A DNA stretch of 64,000 nt from Pseudanabaena yagii GIHE-NHR1. GTDB taxonomy: Bacteria > Cyanobacteriota > Cyanobacteriia > Pseudanabaenales > Pseudanabaenaceae. A program made the position numbers and the translations under genes. A model generated the notes under the pieces. The model worked only from the letters and a program-made list of their open reading frames with translations. It searched no databases and was not told the origin of the DNA. The stretch lies in the NCBI RefSeq assembly GCF_012863495.1, contig NZ_JAAVJL010000004.1:174501-238500 (forward strand), given 5' to 3'. Below are positions 53,592 to 63,611 of the stretch, in pieces; the stretch's first letter is position 1, and each line of letters starts with the position of its first letter.

Positions 53592-56500
53592 TTACCAAGG
53601 ATTGCCAATAATTGTAAACCCAGCCCAATAATATGGATGAGAAAAATTTTTTCTAGTTTTTAACATTGAAATTTGTGCCTGCCTAAATGCCTCTGATTTT
53701 GTCGGTGCAGTTTTTAATTGTTTATAAAATTCTTGCATTAGAACTGTTGTCCCTTCGTCATGGACATTCCAAGAACTTGCTATGACAGACTTTACACCTA
53801 ATTGAATAACTCTTCCTGCAAGACCGAATTTATTCTCACTTCCGTCCATTTTAATTTGAGATATTCCACTTTCACAAGAACTAAATACTAATAACTCTAT
53901 TGGAAATCTCCCTACTTCTAACTGATTAAACTGGTTAAATTTAATTACTCTATCCCACATTAAGAAAAAAGATTTATCAGGTTCTTCTCTGTTAAGGCTA
54001 ATAGGTGAAGCTATATGAATTATTTGAAAAGAGTTTCTTTTTCTTTGAGACATAAAGTTTTCTAGTGTGAATTCCTCATTTAAAAGAGACTCAGATCTAG
54101 GACTCCATTCAGATTTAATAATTGCTAGTTCTTTCTCTACAAAAGGAGTTGATGTAAATGAAATTTTTTTACCTAGAACTTCTATGTTCTTGGCTAATGA
54201 TAAGCCTGTTACTAGCACGTTAGCATTTCTAATATCTACATAGCTAGTGTCAGTCAAATTTAGACCTGGCATAATTCCAATACTATATTTTTCCACTAAA
54301 AATTGCTTGCCGTCATAAAGTGCGGCTAGAGGAATATATCTTAACTTTTGATCAGTGATGAAAACAAGATTGTCTATTTTCTGCTTTTGTAATTCTGAAT
54401 CTATCGGCTTGATTAAAAGTTTATATAACTTTTCTGATGGCTCTAATAAATCATTGCTGCTTGAATCTGTGACTGTTTGACGAAACTCTCGAAGAAGGTC
54501 TATTAGTTCTATATTTTTGATTGATACTTGTTTTGATACTTGACCTTGTGCTGTGAGCATTAAAATGCCAAGACTATCATTTGCTTTGCTATCAACTCCT
54601 GAATTAATAAAACTCATATAAATAATTGCAGGTCTTTGTCCTGTTTGACGTTCGACTCTAGCTGGCGCATCACCAACACTTTCAATAATTGCTTGCTCAG
54701 CCAGTCTCTTTTGATTTTGAATCAAGTTAAATTCAACACTCAATTTTGAAAATTCAGTTTCTTTCTTTGCAATCTCTGACTGAATTTTTTGAGCTTCAGC
54801 TTGCGATTTACTTATTTGTTCTTCTACATCTTTCTGAGCTTGTTGTTGCTCTTTTAGCGCTTGAGATACTCTTGTTTTAGCTTCTTGAACCTCTTGATTT
54901 GCGCGATCCAATTGCTCCTTTGATTCACGATCAACTGCTTCTAGCTTTTTCTCCGCATTAGCCAAATTTTCCTGAGCTTCTGAAACTTGGCGATTTTTTA
55001 AATCTAATTGTGATTGCGCAAATTGTACATTTTTTACTGCCTCTTGTTTTTGAGCATTTGACTTTTTCACTGCCAGTTCAGCCTCTTGAATCTTAGTTGT
55101 AGCATCACGATCAGCTTTTTCAGCACGTTCAGTCGCGCTCCTAACAAATTGCGCTGCAAATACACTGATAAGTAAAGCAGTTCCTAAAGTAAAAATCAGA
55201 ATTACCGAACCAGTCTTAACTTTCTTTGTGGCATTACGTTCAGCATCTATCAAAATTAAATTTGCCTCCTCAGCCGCCTCCCGAGTCAACCTCTCTGTCT
55301 CCAATGACAAAGTGATCGCCCGTCTCTCCACATCTCGACTATCGCGCAAAAACTGCTCATCCTCATCACTCAATCTTTTCCCCTTCGCCCAAGTCTCCGC
55401 ATCTACCAAAGCCTGACCCCGCAATAAAAATGACTCCTTTTGCTCATCGCTCTCCTGCCATGCCTGAAAAGCCGAACCATAAAAACTGGGACGCAAATCT
55501 GCCAACGCCCGACTTACCCATATTTGATTAAACACCGCTCCATAAATCGGATTGTAAACAATCAAACGCCCATCACGCTTCACCACCAACCCTGTTAACC
55601 GCAACTGCATCTGCTCATAACTCTCATCGTCGGGAATTCCTTCAGCATCCAAAACCTGCTGATACAGCCCCAAAAGCATACCCCGTCCCTTCTCATCACT
55701 TTGCAAAATCCTATCTCGAATCGTCTTCAAATGTGCAGGAATATCCTGTACTTCCCAATTCTCAATCACTTTCTCATTCACGATTGCTTCTACAAATGCA
55801 TCGGGCGAAGCTTGCCCTAAATCACTATCTGTCGCAATTAAATTTAAAAGCTTTTGGGTAAGAAAAGGTTGCCCACCTGTCCAATTCAAAATCGCTGCCA
55901 AAATTGGCACTGGCTCACTAATTCGACTAGCCAAACCCTGCACCAAAGGTTCCGCTTCTCCCAGTGTAAAGCCATTCATTTCTACAGCATGACCAATATT
56001 AAAAGCTGAACTGCCACTGTCTCGTATCAAATCTGACGGAGTGGCAACACCCAAAAAAGCAAACGTCAAGCGCTGATATTCTGGTTTCTCGGCACGGCGT
56101 TCATATAAAGAACGAATTAGAATAAAAAAGCCATCGGTATCAAACTTGAGACTGAGTAGATTATCAACTTCCTCAATAAAAATTGTGATTTTGTTGGGAA
56201 TATTGGGTAATAGAACTTGCTCAATGAAATAATCAAAGCGTTCCACTACCGAAATTGACTGAGCATCGAGTTCTTTCCACCATTTGGGAAAGTCGATCGC
56301 TTGTTCTAAATGCAAATCACCAATCAATCGCTTAATCGTCCCCGCATACCATTGATCCTCTCGCAGAGTTGTCCCCCTCGTCTGCGGATCAATCACTGCA
56401 CAGACGAAGCCTTCTTGCTGCAACCTTTGCATCGTCCGCACCCGCAAACTCGACTTACCCATCTGTCGCGAGTTAAATACAAAGCAATATTCGCCATCCC

Positions 56501-56600
56501 TGAGATGTTCTAATAATTCGCGATCGCATTGCCGCTCCACATAGGAATTATTATCAATCGGCAAGCTACCGCCAACTTGATATTGGAAATTGCTAGACAC
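53592..56600 (-). CDS. STAND-like ATPase with TM, coiled coil and CHAT domain
   Basis: The 1002-aa protein has the same N-terminal ATPase as the WD40 gene (P-loop 'SRQMGKSSL', Lys49; Walker B '[13 protein letters not shown]'), a membrane helix (463-484) and a long coiled coil (488-640). Its C-terminal CHAT caspase-like domain spans 655-1002 ('[20 protein letters not shown]', '[13 protein letters not shown]', '[20 protein letters not shown]'). Cys909 matches the catalytic Cys. Where active CHAT proteins have 'ATHG', this one has 'ASPI' (864-867), so the catalytic His is apparently Pro866. It starts with GTG directly after the kinase stop (TAA then GTG). Confidence 0.9.
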   Translation of the reverse strand: MSSNFQYQVGGSLPIDNNSYVERQCDRELLEHLRDGEYCFVFNSRQMGKSSLRVRTMQRLQQEGFVCAVIDPQTRGTTLREDQWYAGTIKRLIGDLHLEQAIDFPKWWKELDAQSISVVERFDYFIEQVLLPNIPNKITIFIEEVDNLLSLKFDTDGFFILIRSLYERRAEKPEYQRLTFAFLGVATPSDLIRDSGSSAFNIGHAVEMNGFTLGEAEPLVQGLASRISEPVPILAAILNWTGGQPFLTQKLLNLIATDSDLGQASPDAFVEAIVNEKVIENWEVQDIPAHLKTIRDRILQSDEKGRGMLLGLYQQVLDAEGIPDDESYEQMQLRLTGLVVKRDGRLIVYNPIYGAVFNQIWVSRALADLRPSFYGSAFQAWQESDEQKESFLLRGQALVDAETWAKGKRLSDEDEQFLRDSRDVERRAITLSLETERLTREAAEEANLILIDAERNATKKVKTGSVILIFTLGTALLISVFAAQFVRSATERAEKADRDATTKIQEAELAVKKSNAQKQEAVKNVQFAQSQLDLKNRQVSEAQENLANAEKKLEAVDRESKEQLDRANQEVQEAKTRVSQALKEQQQAQKDVEEQISKSQAEAQKIQSEIAKKETEFSKLSVEFNLIQNQKRLAEQAIIESVGDAPARVERQTGQRPAIIYMSFINSGVDSKANDSLGILMLTAQGQVSKQVSIKNIELIDLLREFRQTVTDSSSNDLLEPSEKLYKLLIKPIDSELQKQKIDNLVFITDQKLRYIPLAALYDGKQFLVEKYSIGIMPGLNLTDTSYVDIRNANVLVTGLSLAKNIEVLGKKISFTSTPFVEKELAIIKSEWSPRSESLLNEEFTLENFMSQRKRNSFQIIHIASPISLNREEPDKSFFLMWDRVIKFNQFNQLEVGRFPIELLVFSSCESGISQIKMDGSENKFGLAGRVIQLGVKSVIASSWNVHDEGTTVLMQEFYKQLKTAPTKSEAFRQAQISMLKTRKNFSHPYYWAGFTIIGNPW

Positions 56601-58502
56601 TTAACTACCTCCTAAGCGATCGCGAAAGTATAACTTATACAACAAACATCTCGGCGTGACATCGTTATCAATGCGGGATACTAACCCTTGGCTATCGAGC
56701 TTAAAACTAATTTCTGATCGCAACCGCACGGGAGCATCCGCCATCACTACTTTTTGCATTGCCTCACCAAGTTCAGGATAGTCTTCTAAGGTTTTGAGAT
56801 GCCCCATCAAGTAACTGCTGTAAATTCCTGCTTCCGTAGGCGCAGTTCGCAAAAACTCCTCTAAGGTAATATCTTGCGAGGCAATTCGATAGAGCGCCGA
56901 TCGTACTAAATAGGGATGTCCGCCGATCAATTCCATAAATTGATGCAACTCATCCTCTGACCAACTTAATTGATGTCGCTTGACTAGTTCTCTTACTTGA
57001 TCAGTGGTAAATTCCCGCAGTTCTACAGGAAAACCAACATTAAACGGTGATTGATTAATGTCTCTTTGGGCATAGGGTTCTTGAGAATGGACAATTACCA
57101 ACCGCAACTTGCCCCACAATGGATGACTGCGCGATCGCTCATACCAACCACGCAGCAAACCACAAAAATCCGTCTCGATTTCAGGATAGCTAAATACGCG
57201 ATCGAAGTTATCAATGGCAATTATGAGTGGGCGATCGTTACCTTCTAATAAATATTTCTCGAAATAGTCGGTACAGTTGTCATTCGCGCCAAAAATATCA
57301 TCCCAATATTCCTCAGTCTTGACCCGCACACCTAAAGCTTTACCAACAGAAGCGCAGAACCATTGCATGAATTTTTCAGGATCGGCAAAGATTTTTTGAT
57401 TGGTTTGCTCTAGATTTAAAACCACTGTGCGATAGCCAAGACTCTCTGCATGATTAATCACCCTTGCCATCAGCGAAGACTTGCCCATGCGATGAGGCGA
57501 TTTAATCCTTAATAGCGATCCCGCTTTTTTGATCTCCTCGTAACAGCGTGACTCATAGCCCGAAGCAATATAAAAGTGCGAATTAATAGCAACCTGACCT
57601 TCCGTCGATTCCAAAGCGATCGCATGATCATTATCCAATGATGGTTGCTTCGGTATGGTCACAATCGTCGTGGATTCGTCAAGAATCTCTCGCAAAGCAA
57701 CTAGCATCTCGTTAGCAGTGGCATAGCGATCGCGAAAGTTTAACCGAATCGCCTTATCTAAAAACGCCACAAAAGACGGACTAAAATTACCTGCATAGCG
57801 ATGCCACGATAGTTCACCAGTTTGAGGATCAGTATCAAGTTCAGAACTGATTTTCCCAGTTAATAGATAAATTGCAGTCAAGCCCAAGCTATACAAATCA
57901 CTGGCAAAACCCACCCGCCCGATCGCCTGTTCTGACGGCATGAAAGTAGGCGTACCGATCACCACTGAGCAAGTCACATCTCCTTGAGCCGTCATCGCAG
58001 TTGCCAACGTTGCCTTGACTGCCCCAAAGTCAATTAGTACTGGCAAGCGATCGCTAGTTCTTAAAATAATATTTTCAGGTTTAATATCACGATGAATAAT
58101 GCCGCGATCGTGAATATGCTCTAAGGTTGGCAACAGATCTAGCAGAAGTTTCTTGACCTGAAGCTCTGTAAAACATCCCTCAGTATGAATAAGATCGCTC
58201 AGATCCTTTCCATCAACCCATTCCTGAACCAGATAAAACTCATCATTTTCACAAAATGAGGCATAAAGCTCTGGCACAAGGCAATTATCTTTACCCAAAG
58301 TTTCGAGCGTTGCTGCCTCACGCTGAAAGCGATCGCGCACAATTTGATAAATTTCTGGATTATTTGCGATCGCCTTGAGTTGCTTGATCACACAAATACG
58401 TCGCGATGGCATTTGTGTATCTTCCGCCAAAAAAGTTTGACCAAATCCACCTGAGCCAAGCACTCGGAGAACTTTATACCGATTGGACAGGATGGTAGTC
58501 AT
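56601..58502 (-). CDS. Ser/Thr protein kinase fused to a STAND-like ATPase
   Basis: The 633-aa protein starts with a complete PknB-type kinase ('GSGGFGQTFLAED', Lys40, 'HRDIKPENII' 137-146, 'DFG' 158-160, 'GTPTFMPSEQA'). At residues 300-610 it has an ATPase related to the two downstream genes: 'IKSPHRMGKSSLMARVI' (Lys341), Walker B 'LIIAIDNFDRVF' and 'LIGGHPYLVRSAL'. It has no membrane segment. ATG 58502 is preferred over TTG 58562. It directly abuts the CHAT gene, so the two are co-transcribed. The kinase probably modifies the AAA/CHAT or AAA/WD40 protein; this is inference. Confidence 0.92.
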   Translation of the reverse strand: MTTILSNRYKVLRVLGSGGFGQTFLAEDTQMPSRRICVIKQLKAIANNPEIYQIVRDRFQREAATLETLGKDNCLVPELYASFCENDEFYLVQEWVDGKDLSDLIHTEGCFTELQVKKLLLDLLPTLEHIHDRGIIHRDIKPENIILRTSDRLPVLIDFGAVKATLATAMTAQGDVTCSVVIGTPTFMPSEQAIGRVGFASDLYSLGLTAIYLLTGKISSELDTDPQTGELSWHRYAGNFSPSFVAFLDKAIRLNFRDRYATANEMLVALREILDESTTIVTIPKQPSLDNDHAIALESTEGQVAINSHFYIASGYESRCYEEIKKAGSLLRIKSPHRMGKSSLMARVINHAESLGYRTVVLNLEQTNQKIFADPEKFMQWFCASVGKALGVRVKTEEYWDDIFGANDNCTDYFEKYLLEGNDRPLIIAIDNFDRVFSYPEIETDFCGLLRGWYERSRSHPLWGKLRLVIVHSQEPYAQRDINQSPFNVGFPVELREFTTDQVRELVKRHQLSWSEDELHQFMELIGGHPYLVRSALYRIASQDITLEEFLRTAPTEAGIYSSYLMGHLKTLEDYPELGEAMQKVVMADAPVRLRSEISFKLDSQGLVSRIDNDVTPRCLLYKLYFRDRLGGS

Positions 58503-58565
58503 TTTTTTAGAAAGCTCTAAACTTTCATCTAGTTTTAAGTTTATTTGAGTACTTGTCAACAAAAA

Positions 58566-58597
58566 AAAGAGGAAGCGCTAAGCGCTTCCTCTTTTGA
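58566..58597 (-). terminator. Terminator of hup
   Basis: The stem AAAAGAGGAAGCGCT pairs perfectly with its complement. On the minus strand a long T-run follows. It separates hup from the kinase gene. Confidence 0.85.
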
Positions 58598-58605
58598 GAT
58601 CAGAA

Positions 58606-58905
58606 TTAGTCAGAAGGAGGACTGACTTGTTCTTTGAAAGACTTACCAGCAGAGAAGGCTGGAACTTTGGTGGCGGGGATTTCCATCTTTTCGCCAGTCT
58701 TAGGGTTGCGACCTTCGCGGGCCTTGCGATCACGAGCTTCAAAAGAACCGAAGCCAACCAAAGTTACTTTGTCTCCGCTAGCTACCGTATCGATGATTAC
58801 TTCAAGGGTTGCTGAGAGAACTTCATCGGCAGTCTTTTTGTTGACTGACAAGCCCTTCTCAGCAGCTTTCTTAGCAATAGCATCAACTAGTTCACCTTTG
58901 TTCAT
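58606..58905 (-). CDS. hup: DNA-binding protein HU
   Basis: A histone-like dimer that bends and compacts DNA. The 99-aa protein begins 'MNKGELVDAIAKKAAEKGLS'. It has the signature 'GFGSFEARDRKAREGRNPKT' with the Pro-containing arm 'NPKTGEKMEIPATKVPAFSA'. It is a few residues longer than E. coli HU, ending 'KEQVSPPSD'. It is a single-gene unit with its own strong terminator, so the kinase-CHAT unit downstream must have another promoter or depend on read-through. Confidence 0.96.
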   Translation of the reverse strand: MNKGELVDAIAKKAAEKGLSVNKKTADEVLSATLEVIIDTVASGDKVTLVGFGSFEARDRKAREGRNPKTGEKMEIPATKVPAFSAGKSFKEQVSPPSD

Positions 58906-59271
58906 AGGTTTCCCCTTAATATATAGATGATTTGTGAGTATGAGTTTAATGTCAAAGAAATATTTGTGCGATCGCTTTTAGTGAAAGCCGCACTGACTAT
59001 GACTTCTGTTTGATCATTCTAATAGCAACTTGCCACTTGTGTATATACACAACGGTTAATTTATAGGGATTTGAGCAGTTTTTTCTAATTACTTATTGCC
59101 GCAATTCTTGATCAAATCCGTCAAATCCTCTTCCAGAGAGCTTTTCAAGAATCAAGCAAGATCATAAATCAGCGTAACCTAGACAGGGTAAGCACTTCAC
59201 AAAAGTTCAAATTTTTATGATAAATCGCTGAATTCTACTAACTTGCCCCACCAACAATCGCCATCAGTAGG
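58906..59271. other. Gene-free region upstream of hup
   Basis: It contains the hup leader (AAGGGGAAACC before the start). No repeat or frame was recognised. It is AT-rich and has no clear consensus promoter that I could fix. Confidence 0.4.
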
Positions 59272-59431
59272 TAACGCAAGTTCGGAATAATTTAAAACGA
59301 ATACACCGTAGGCATTGAGAGAGGGGCTGCTACGCAGCCCCTCTCTCAATGCCAGAAATCAAAAAACCTGCTAATCAAGGTTTTTGATTTCTGACCTATA
59401 AAATTTGTAAGCCTAACTCGAACTGACGTTA
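59272..59431. repeat. F2 inverted-repeat element, copy C
   Basis: The ends are TAACGCAAGTTCGGAATAA and CCTAACTCGAACTGACGTTA. Two hairpins lie inside ('GAGAGAGGGGCTGC' and 'AGAAATCAAAAAACCT'). It runs directly into F1 copy c. Confidence 0.8.
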
Positions 59432-59545
59432 GGCTCTTACGGATAAAAAATGTCCCACCAAAGTTATCTAGCTTCGACTACGCTCAGCTAACGTTGTCTG
59501 AGCGCAGTCGAAGCCACAAGTACTTTAATCTATAGCAAGTCCCTT
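59430..59545. repeat. F1 inverted-repeat element, copy c
   Basis: Core GCTTCGACTACGCTCAGC and partner (59471-59514, with compensating changes relative to copy a). The outer end is CAAGTCCCTT. It is joined to F2 copy C in the same order as F1-F2 at 0.8-1.1 kb. Bases 59546-59740, up to the transporter gene, hold nothing recognised. Confidence 0.8.
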
Positions 59546-59740
59546 ATGAAGAAATATCTTTGCAAACTTATCGGCAGAAATTAGGATGAGTGCGGCTTCC
59601 GCTACTTCTAAACCTCTACTTTTAGATGGATTCTCATCACTTTGTTGGTTATGATTCAAAATTCTAGGTTTTGAACAAGATAGTATTGTTAATGCTTCTT
59701 AGCATCTTCGCAATCAAACTTTGCATTCCATTTACCATAT

Positions 59741-60841
59741 ATGCATTCATCCACGCCATCCAGTACCAATGAGCTAACCCGTCAGTCTCCCCTCATAATT
59801 GCGCCATTTTTCCTCTGGGGAACGGCGATGGTCGTGATGAAGGCTTTGCTACCACAAACTAGTCCCATGTTTATGGCGGCAGTTAGGTTAATTCCCGCAG
59901 GTTTATTACTAATTCTTGGCGCAGCTTATTTTGGTAGAAGTCAGCCCAAAAGTTGGCAAGCATGGTTATGGATTAGTTTGTTTGCATTAGTCGATGGCAC
60001 TATGTTTCAAGGATTCTTAGCACAGGGATTAGTAAGAACTAATGCAGGGCTTGGATCATTGCTAATTGACTCGCAACCTCTAGCAGTTGCCATACTAGCA
60101 GCAGTTTTGTATAACGAAAAAATTGGTATCGGTGCAACCCTTGGTTTATTTGTAGGGGTAATTGGCATTGGCTTAATTGGCTTACCATCGGAACTAATGA
60201 CTGCGTTGTTAAGCGGAGATTTCAGCACAGTTTTAGAGGCAGGAGTATTTACCCTTGGTGAGTGGTTTATGCTCGGTGCATCACTATCCATGGCGATCGG
60301 CACAATTTTAATTAGACCTGTAGTGCGCTATGCCGATCCAGTCATGGCGACAGGTTGGCATATGGTGATTGGGGGTTTACCTTTATTACTTATTTCTAAC
60401 CAGATCGAGCAGCATCAATGGCAAGATGTGACTGCTTGGGGATGGCTAGGCATGGCTTATATGGCGATTATGGGTAGTGCGATCGCCTATGGATTATTTT
60501 TCTTTTTTGCATCGTCAGGAAGTTTGACCACCTTGAGCGCTCTGACCTTCTCGACACCAGTATTTGCGCTGATGTTTAGCAGTCTCTTTCTTGGTGAAAA
60601 TCTGACTTTAGTGCAATGGATTGGTGTGATTTTGACGCTAACGAGTATTTATCTTGTCAGTGTACGTGGCTCAGAATCAGATAGCAGTGAAGCAAATTCT
60701 GAATCTGAAACAATGACGGAATCTAAAATTTTGACTGCGGCTGAGCAAGTGGCGGTTAGTTCTGCTGTGCCAATTTTGCAACAACCTGTTAATGAATCCC
60801 TAATCAACGAACGTCAGTTTGATGAACGCGGAAAATGGTAA
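59741..60841 (+). CDS. EamA/DMT-family transporter
   Basis: The 366-aa membrane protein has ten helices in two repeated EamA halves. The first half contains 'PFFLWGTAMVVMKALLP' and 'LIPAGLLLILGAAYFGRSQP'. The second contains 'GEWFMLGASLSMAIGTILIR' and 'FSTPVFALMFSSLFLGENLT'. Members export amino acids or other metabolites, or import nucleotide sugars; the substrate is unknown. The C-terminal 55 residues are an acidic, Ser/Glu-rich cytosolic tail ('ESDSSEANSESETMTE'), longer than usual. It stands alone. Confidence 0.9.
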   Translation: MHSSTPSSTNELTRQSPLIIAPFFLWGTAMVVMKALLPQTSPMFMAAVRLIPAGLLLILGAAYFGRSQPKSWQAWLWISLFALVDGTMFQGFLAQGLVRTNAGLGSLLIDSQPLAVAILAAVLYNEKIGIGATLGLFVGVIGIGLIGLPSELMTALLSGDFSTVLEAGVFTLGEWFMLGASLSMAIGTILIRPVVRYADPVMATGWHMVIGGLPLLLISNQIEQHQWQDVTAWGWLGMAYMAIMGSAIAYGLFFFFASSGSLTTLSALTFSTPVFALMFSSLFLGENLTLVQWIGVILTLTSIYLVSVRGSESDSSEANSESETMTESKILTAAEQVAVSSAVPILQQPVNESLINERQFDERGKW

Positions 60842-60909
60842 TAAGTGCTTGCCATTTCTTACCATTTTTCGCCATTTGTGACATATGAAATTCTCGCCGC
60901 AGTTAAGAA

Positions 60910-61058
60910 TAACGCGAGTTCAGGATAGTTTGAAACGAGCTTTGAGAGAGGGGTCGCTACGCAAACCCTCTCTCAAAGCCCCAAAATAAAAGCCTTGCTT
61001 AGCAAGGCTTTTATTTTGGGGCTTTTAAAATTTATCAGCTTAACCCAAACTGACGTTA
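60910..61058. repeat. F2 inverted-repeat element, copy D
   Basis: The ends are TAACGCGAGTTCAGGATAG and TAACCCAAACTGACGTTA. Hairpins are 'TTGAGAGAGGG..CCCTCTCTCAA' and 'CCCCAAAATAAAAGCCTTGC' with its partner. It lies between the transporter and the diguanylate cyclase genes. The rest of the gap is AT-rich and empty. Confidence 0.8.
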
Positions 61059-61216
61059 AGAATAAGAAACTGGGCTTAATCACTATATTTTTGTTGAAAG
61101 TTTAGAAAAGCAGCATCTTCAACACAATATATTTTTTTATTTTAATTAAAGTATCTCATCTTGATATATTTGAGAATTTTAAGCAGTTGCTTAAACTGAT
61201 ACTTTGTGCGATTTCT

Positions 61217-62311
61217 ATGGATCGAATCAAACCCAAATATCTGCGATCGCTTTACGATCTCAAGGCCATTTTGATGAAGGTATTTTTAACCTTTGCCGTT
61301 TTAGCGATCGTAGGAACATGGTGGATAGAAGCATTGGAATCACATATAAATCCAATAGATCGCATTGCTTACCCAATCATGATTGCAGTATTTGGTATCA
61401 GTGCATTCTGGTTGCATCTAAAGCCCAAAAGCCTAAGAAAAGTTGAGTATATTACCTTTACTACTTTTGCTAGCTACTGCTTTGTTGATTTTCAAGCAAT
61501 GCTTTTTGGTCTACCTTTGTTTATTGCCGATCTATATAGCGTCGCCACATTCTTACAATGGCTACCGATGGTCTATATATCAGCATTTATTATGCTGGAA
61601 ATTCGCAATGCTATTATCGCTTCAGGCTTGTTTTATACATCCTTAGTCATCCCCATTGTTTCGTATAGGTTCATTCAGTATGTTCCTGATTTAGCATCAA
61701 CCCAAATATATCTAACAGCAATGGTGGTCTGTTTTGCTCATCCAATTTATATCTTAATGCTTTTAGGAATAGCTCTTTTAAAAGAACAACTTGTGCAAAT
61801 AAAGACTCAAGCTGAAAATATGTCAGTTGCGGCAACAACCGACTACCTCACAGGTATTACAAATAGAAGATTTGCTACTCAGTCCCTCGATCATTTACTG
61901 GAATTAGCAAAAATAGAAAATTTTCATCTAACAATATTTGTATTAGATATTGATCATTTTAAGGAAGTTAACGACTCTTTTGGTCATGATGTTGGCGATC
62001 GTGTACTGATCTGTCTTGCCAATTTTTTGCGTCAGAATCTTCGTGATTCCGACATATTAGGAAGATGGGGCGGCGAAGAATTTATCGTGATTTTGCAGAA
62101 AACTGATTTGCAGACAGCCTGTCATTTAGCCGAGCGTCTATACGAACGAAATTCTGAATGGGTTTACGAAAAAGTTGGTCATGTGACGTTTAGTATTGGT
62201 ATTGCTACATCAAGACCAGATGATACAACTGACTCATTGTTTAAACGTGCTGATGCGTCTCTATATCAAGCTAAACAGAATGGGCGCAATCGCTTTGAGA
62301 TCGCCGTTTAA
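61217..62311 (+). CDS. Membrane diguanylate cyclase (GGEEF)
   Basis: It makes cyclic di-GMP from two GTP. The 364-aa protein has about six N-terminal membrane helices (residues 15-190), a sensor region of MASE type. A short coiled coil and an intact GGDEF domain follow: 'TTDYLTGITNRRF', 'FVLDIDHFKEVNDSFGHDVG' and active site 'RWGGEEFIVIL'. The product-inhibition site RxxD ('RDSD') lies five residues before GGEEF, so feedback is likely. No EAL domain is present. I chose ATG 61217 over TTG 61187. The signal sensed is unknown. Confidence 0.92.
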   Translation: MDRIKPKYLRSLYDLKAILMKVFLTFAVLAIVGTWWIEALESHINPIDRIAYPIMIAVFGISAFWLHLKPKSLRKVEYITFTTFASYCFVDFQAMLFGLPLFIADLYSVATFLQWLPMVYISAFIMLEIRNAIIASGLFYTSLVIPIVSYRFIQYVPDLASTQIYLTAMVVCFAHPIYILMLLGIALLKEQLVQIKTQAENMSVAATTDYLTGITNRRFATQSLDHLLELAKIENFHLTIFVLDIDHFKEVNDSFGHDVGDRVLICLANFLRQNLRDSDILGRWGGEEFIVILQKTDLQTACHLAERLYERNSEWVYEKVGHVTFSIGIATSRPDDTTDSLFKRADASLYQAKQNGRNRFEIAV

Positions 62312-62401
62312 GTAACTCTAAATGTAAAGGATAATGTGCTGTGCCTAGCATTAAACATCATTACATTTCAATCATTAACAATAATCAGCTCAACTAAATT
62401 C

Positions 62402-63475
62402 ATGCCCATTTTATATACTGCAATTACCAATCATGGCTTTGGTCATGCGACGCGCACTGCGGCTGTCCTTGCTGATCTGCAACAGCGATCGCCTGATATT
62501 AAGTTAATCATTGCGACGACGGCTCCACGTTGGTTATTGGAGGAATATATCGCAGGTGATTTTATTTACCATCAACGAGTGTTTGATGTGGGCGTAATCC
62601 AGATAGATAGTTTAGTTACTGATCAAGAAGCAACCTTTGCGGCATGGCAAAAAATTCACGAGCAACAGGCAGACTTAATTACTAAAGAAGTGAAATTTTT
62701 GCAAGAGAACAAGGTTGATTTAATTTTTGGGGATATTCCTCCCATGCTGACGGAAATTGCCAAAGCAGCGAAGATTCCTTGTTGGATGGCAGGCAACTTT
62801 GGCTGGGACTTTATCTATCGTGATTGGGGTGGTAAGTATGCAGAACTTGCCGATCGCCTATCGGAAAACTACAGCCATTGCGATCGCCTATTTCGCTTAC
62901 CCTTTGCGGAACCCATGACTAGTTTCCCCAATATTCAAAATGTGGGACTAACTGGCGCAAAGCCGAACCATTCCCCTGAATATTTACGTGAAAAATTTAA
63001 TTTAGATGGCGATCGCCCTACGGCTCTGCTCACCTTTGGGGGGTTGAGTTTGCAATCGATTCCCTATCAAAATCTCGCTAAGTTTCCCGAATGGCAATTT
63101 ATCACTTTTGATCGAGGCGCTCCTGACCTACCAAATTTGACTAAAGCCAATTGCGATCGCCTTCGTCCTGTGGATCTGATGGTGGTATGCGATCGTGTCG
63201 TCACGAAACCGGGGTATGGCACATTAGCGGAAGCTCTGCGCGTTGGAGTTCCCGTTGTTTGTCTGACCCGTGAAGGATTTTTAGAGGCTGAAACCCTAAT
63301 AGCTGGAGTAAAGAACTACTCAGAACATTTGATTATTTCGCCCCAAGAGTTTTATGAAGGTGATTGGTCATTTCTCAATGCAACCTTCCTCCCTCCAGAT
63401 TTAGCAGAGGCAAAACAGCTAGATATGCATGGAGAAGAAACTATTAATCAAGCGATTTTGGACTATTTCGCCTAA
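62402..63475 (+). CDS. Glycosyltransferase-like protein (GT-B, family 28-like)
   Basis: The 357-aa protein starts 'MPILYTAITNHGFGHATRTA', the Gly-rich loop found in MurG/GT28-like enzymes. The C-terminal half has 'PTALLTFGGLSLQSIPYQNL' and a sugar-nucleotide site 'VTKPGYGTLAEALRVGVPVV'. No membrane helices are seen. I chose ATG 62402; the longer frame lacks support. It probably uses a nucleotide sugar on a lipid or small-molecule acceptor, but neither substrate is known. It begins 90 nt after the cyclase gene. Confidence 0.82.
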   Translation: MPILYTAITNHGFGHATRTAAVLADLQQRSPDIKLIIATTAPRWLLEEYIAGDFIYHQRVFDVGVIQIDSLVTDQEATFAAWQKIHEQQADLITKEVKFLQENKVDLIFGDIPPMLTEIAKAAKIPCWMAGNFGWDFIYRDWGGKYAELADRLSENYSHCDRLFRLPFAEPMTSFPNIQNVGLTGAKPNHSPEYLREKFNLDGDRPTALLTFGGLSLQSIPYQNLAKFPEWQFITFDRGAPDLPNLTKANCDRLRPVDLMVVCDRVVTKPGYGTLAEALRVGVPVVCLTREGFLEAETLIAGVKNYSEHLIISPQEFYEGDWSFLNATFLPPDLAEAKQLDMHGEETINQAILDYFA

Positions 63476-63611
63476 ACTAAGAAATCCCAAGTTGTATCTC
63501 TATCTAACGAATTAAATTTGCCGAGGCATTTATGACTTGCCTGTTTTGATACACTTGGGATCGATCGCCAGCGTAAAATCAAAATCTCTGTCGCTGTGGA
63601 ATCGACAAACT

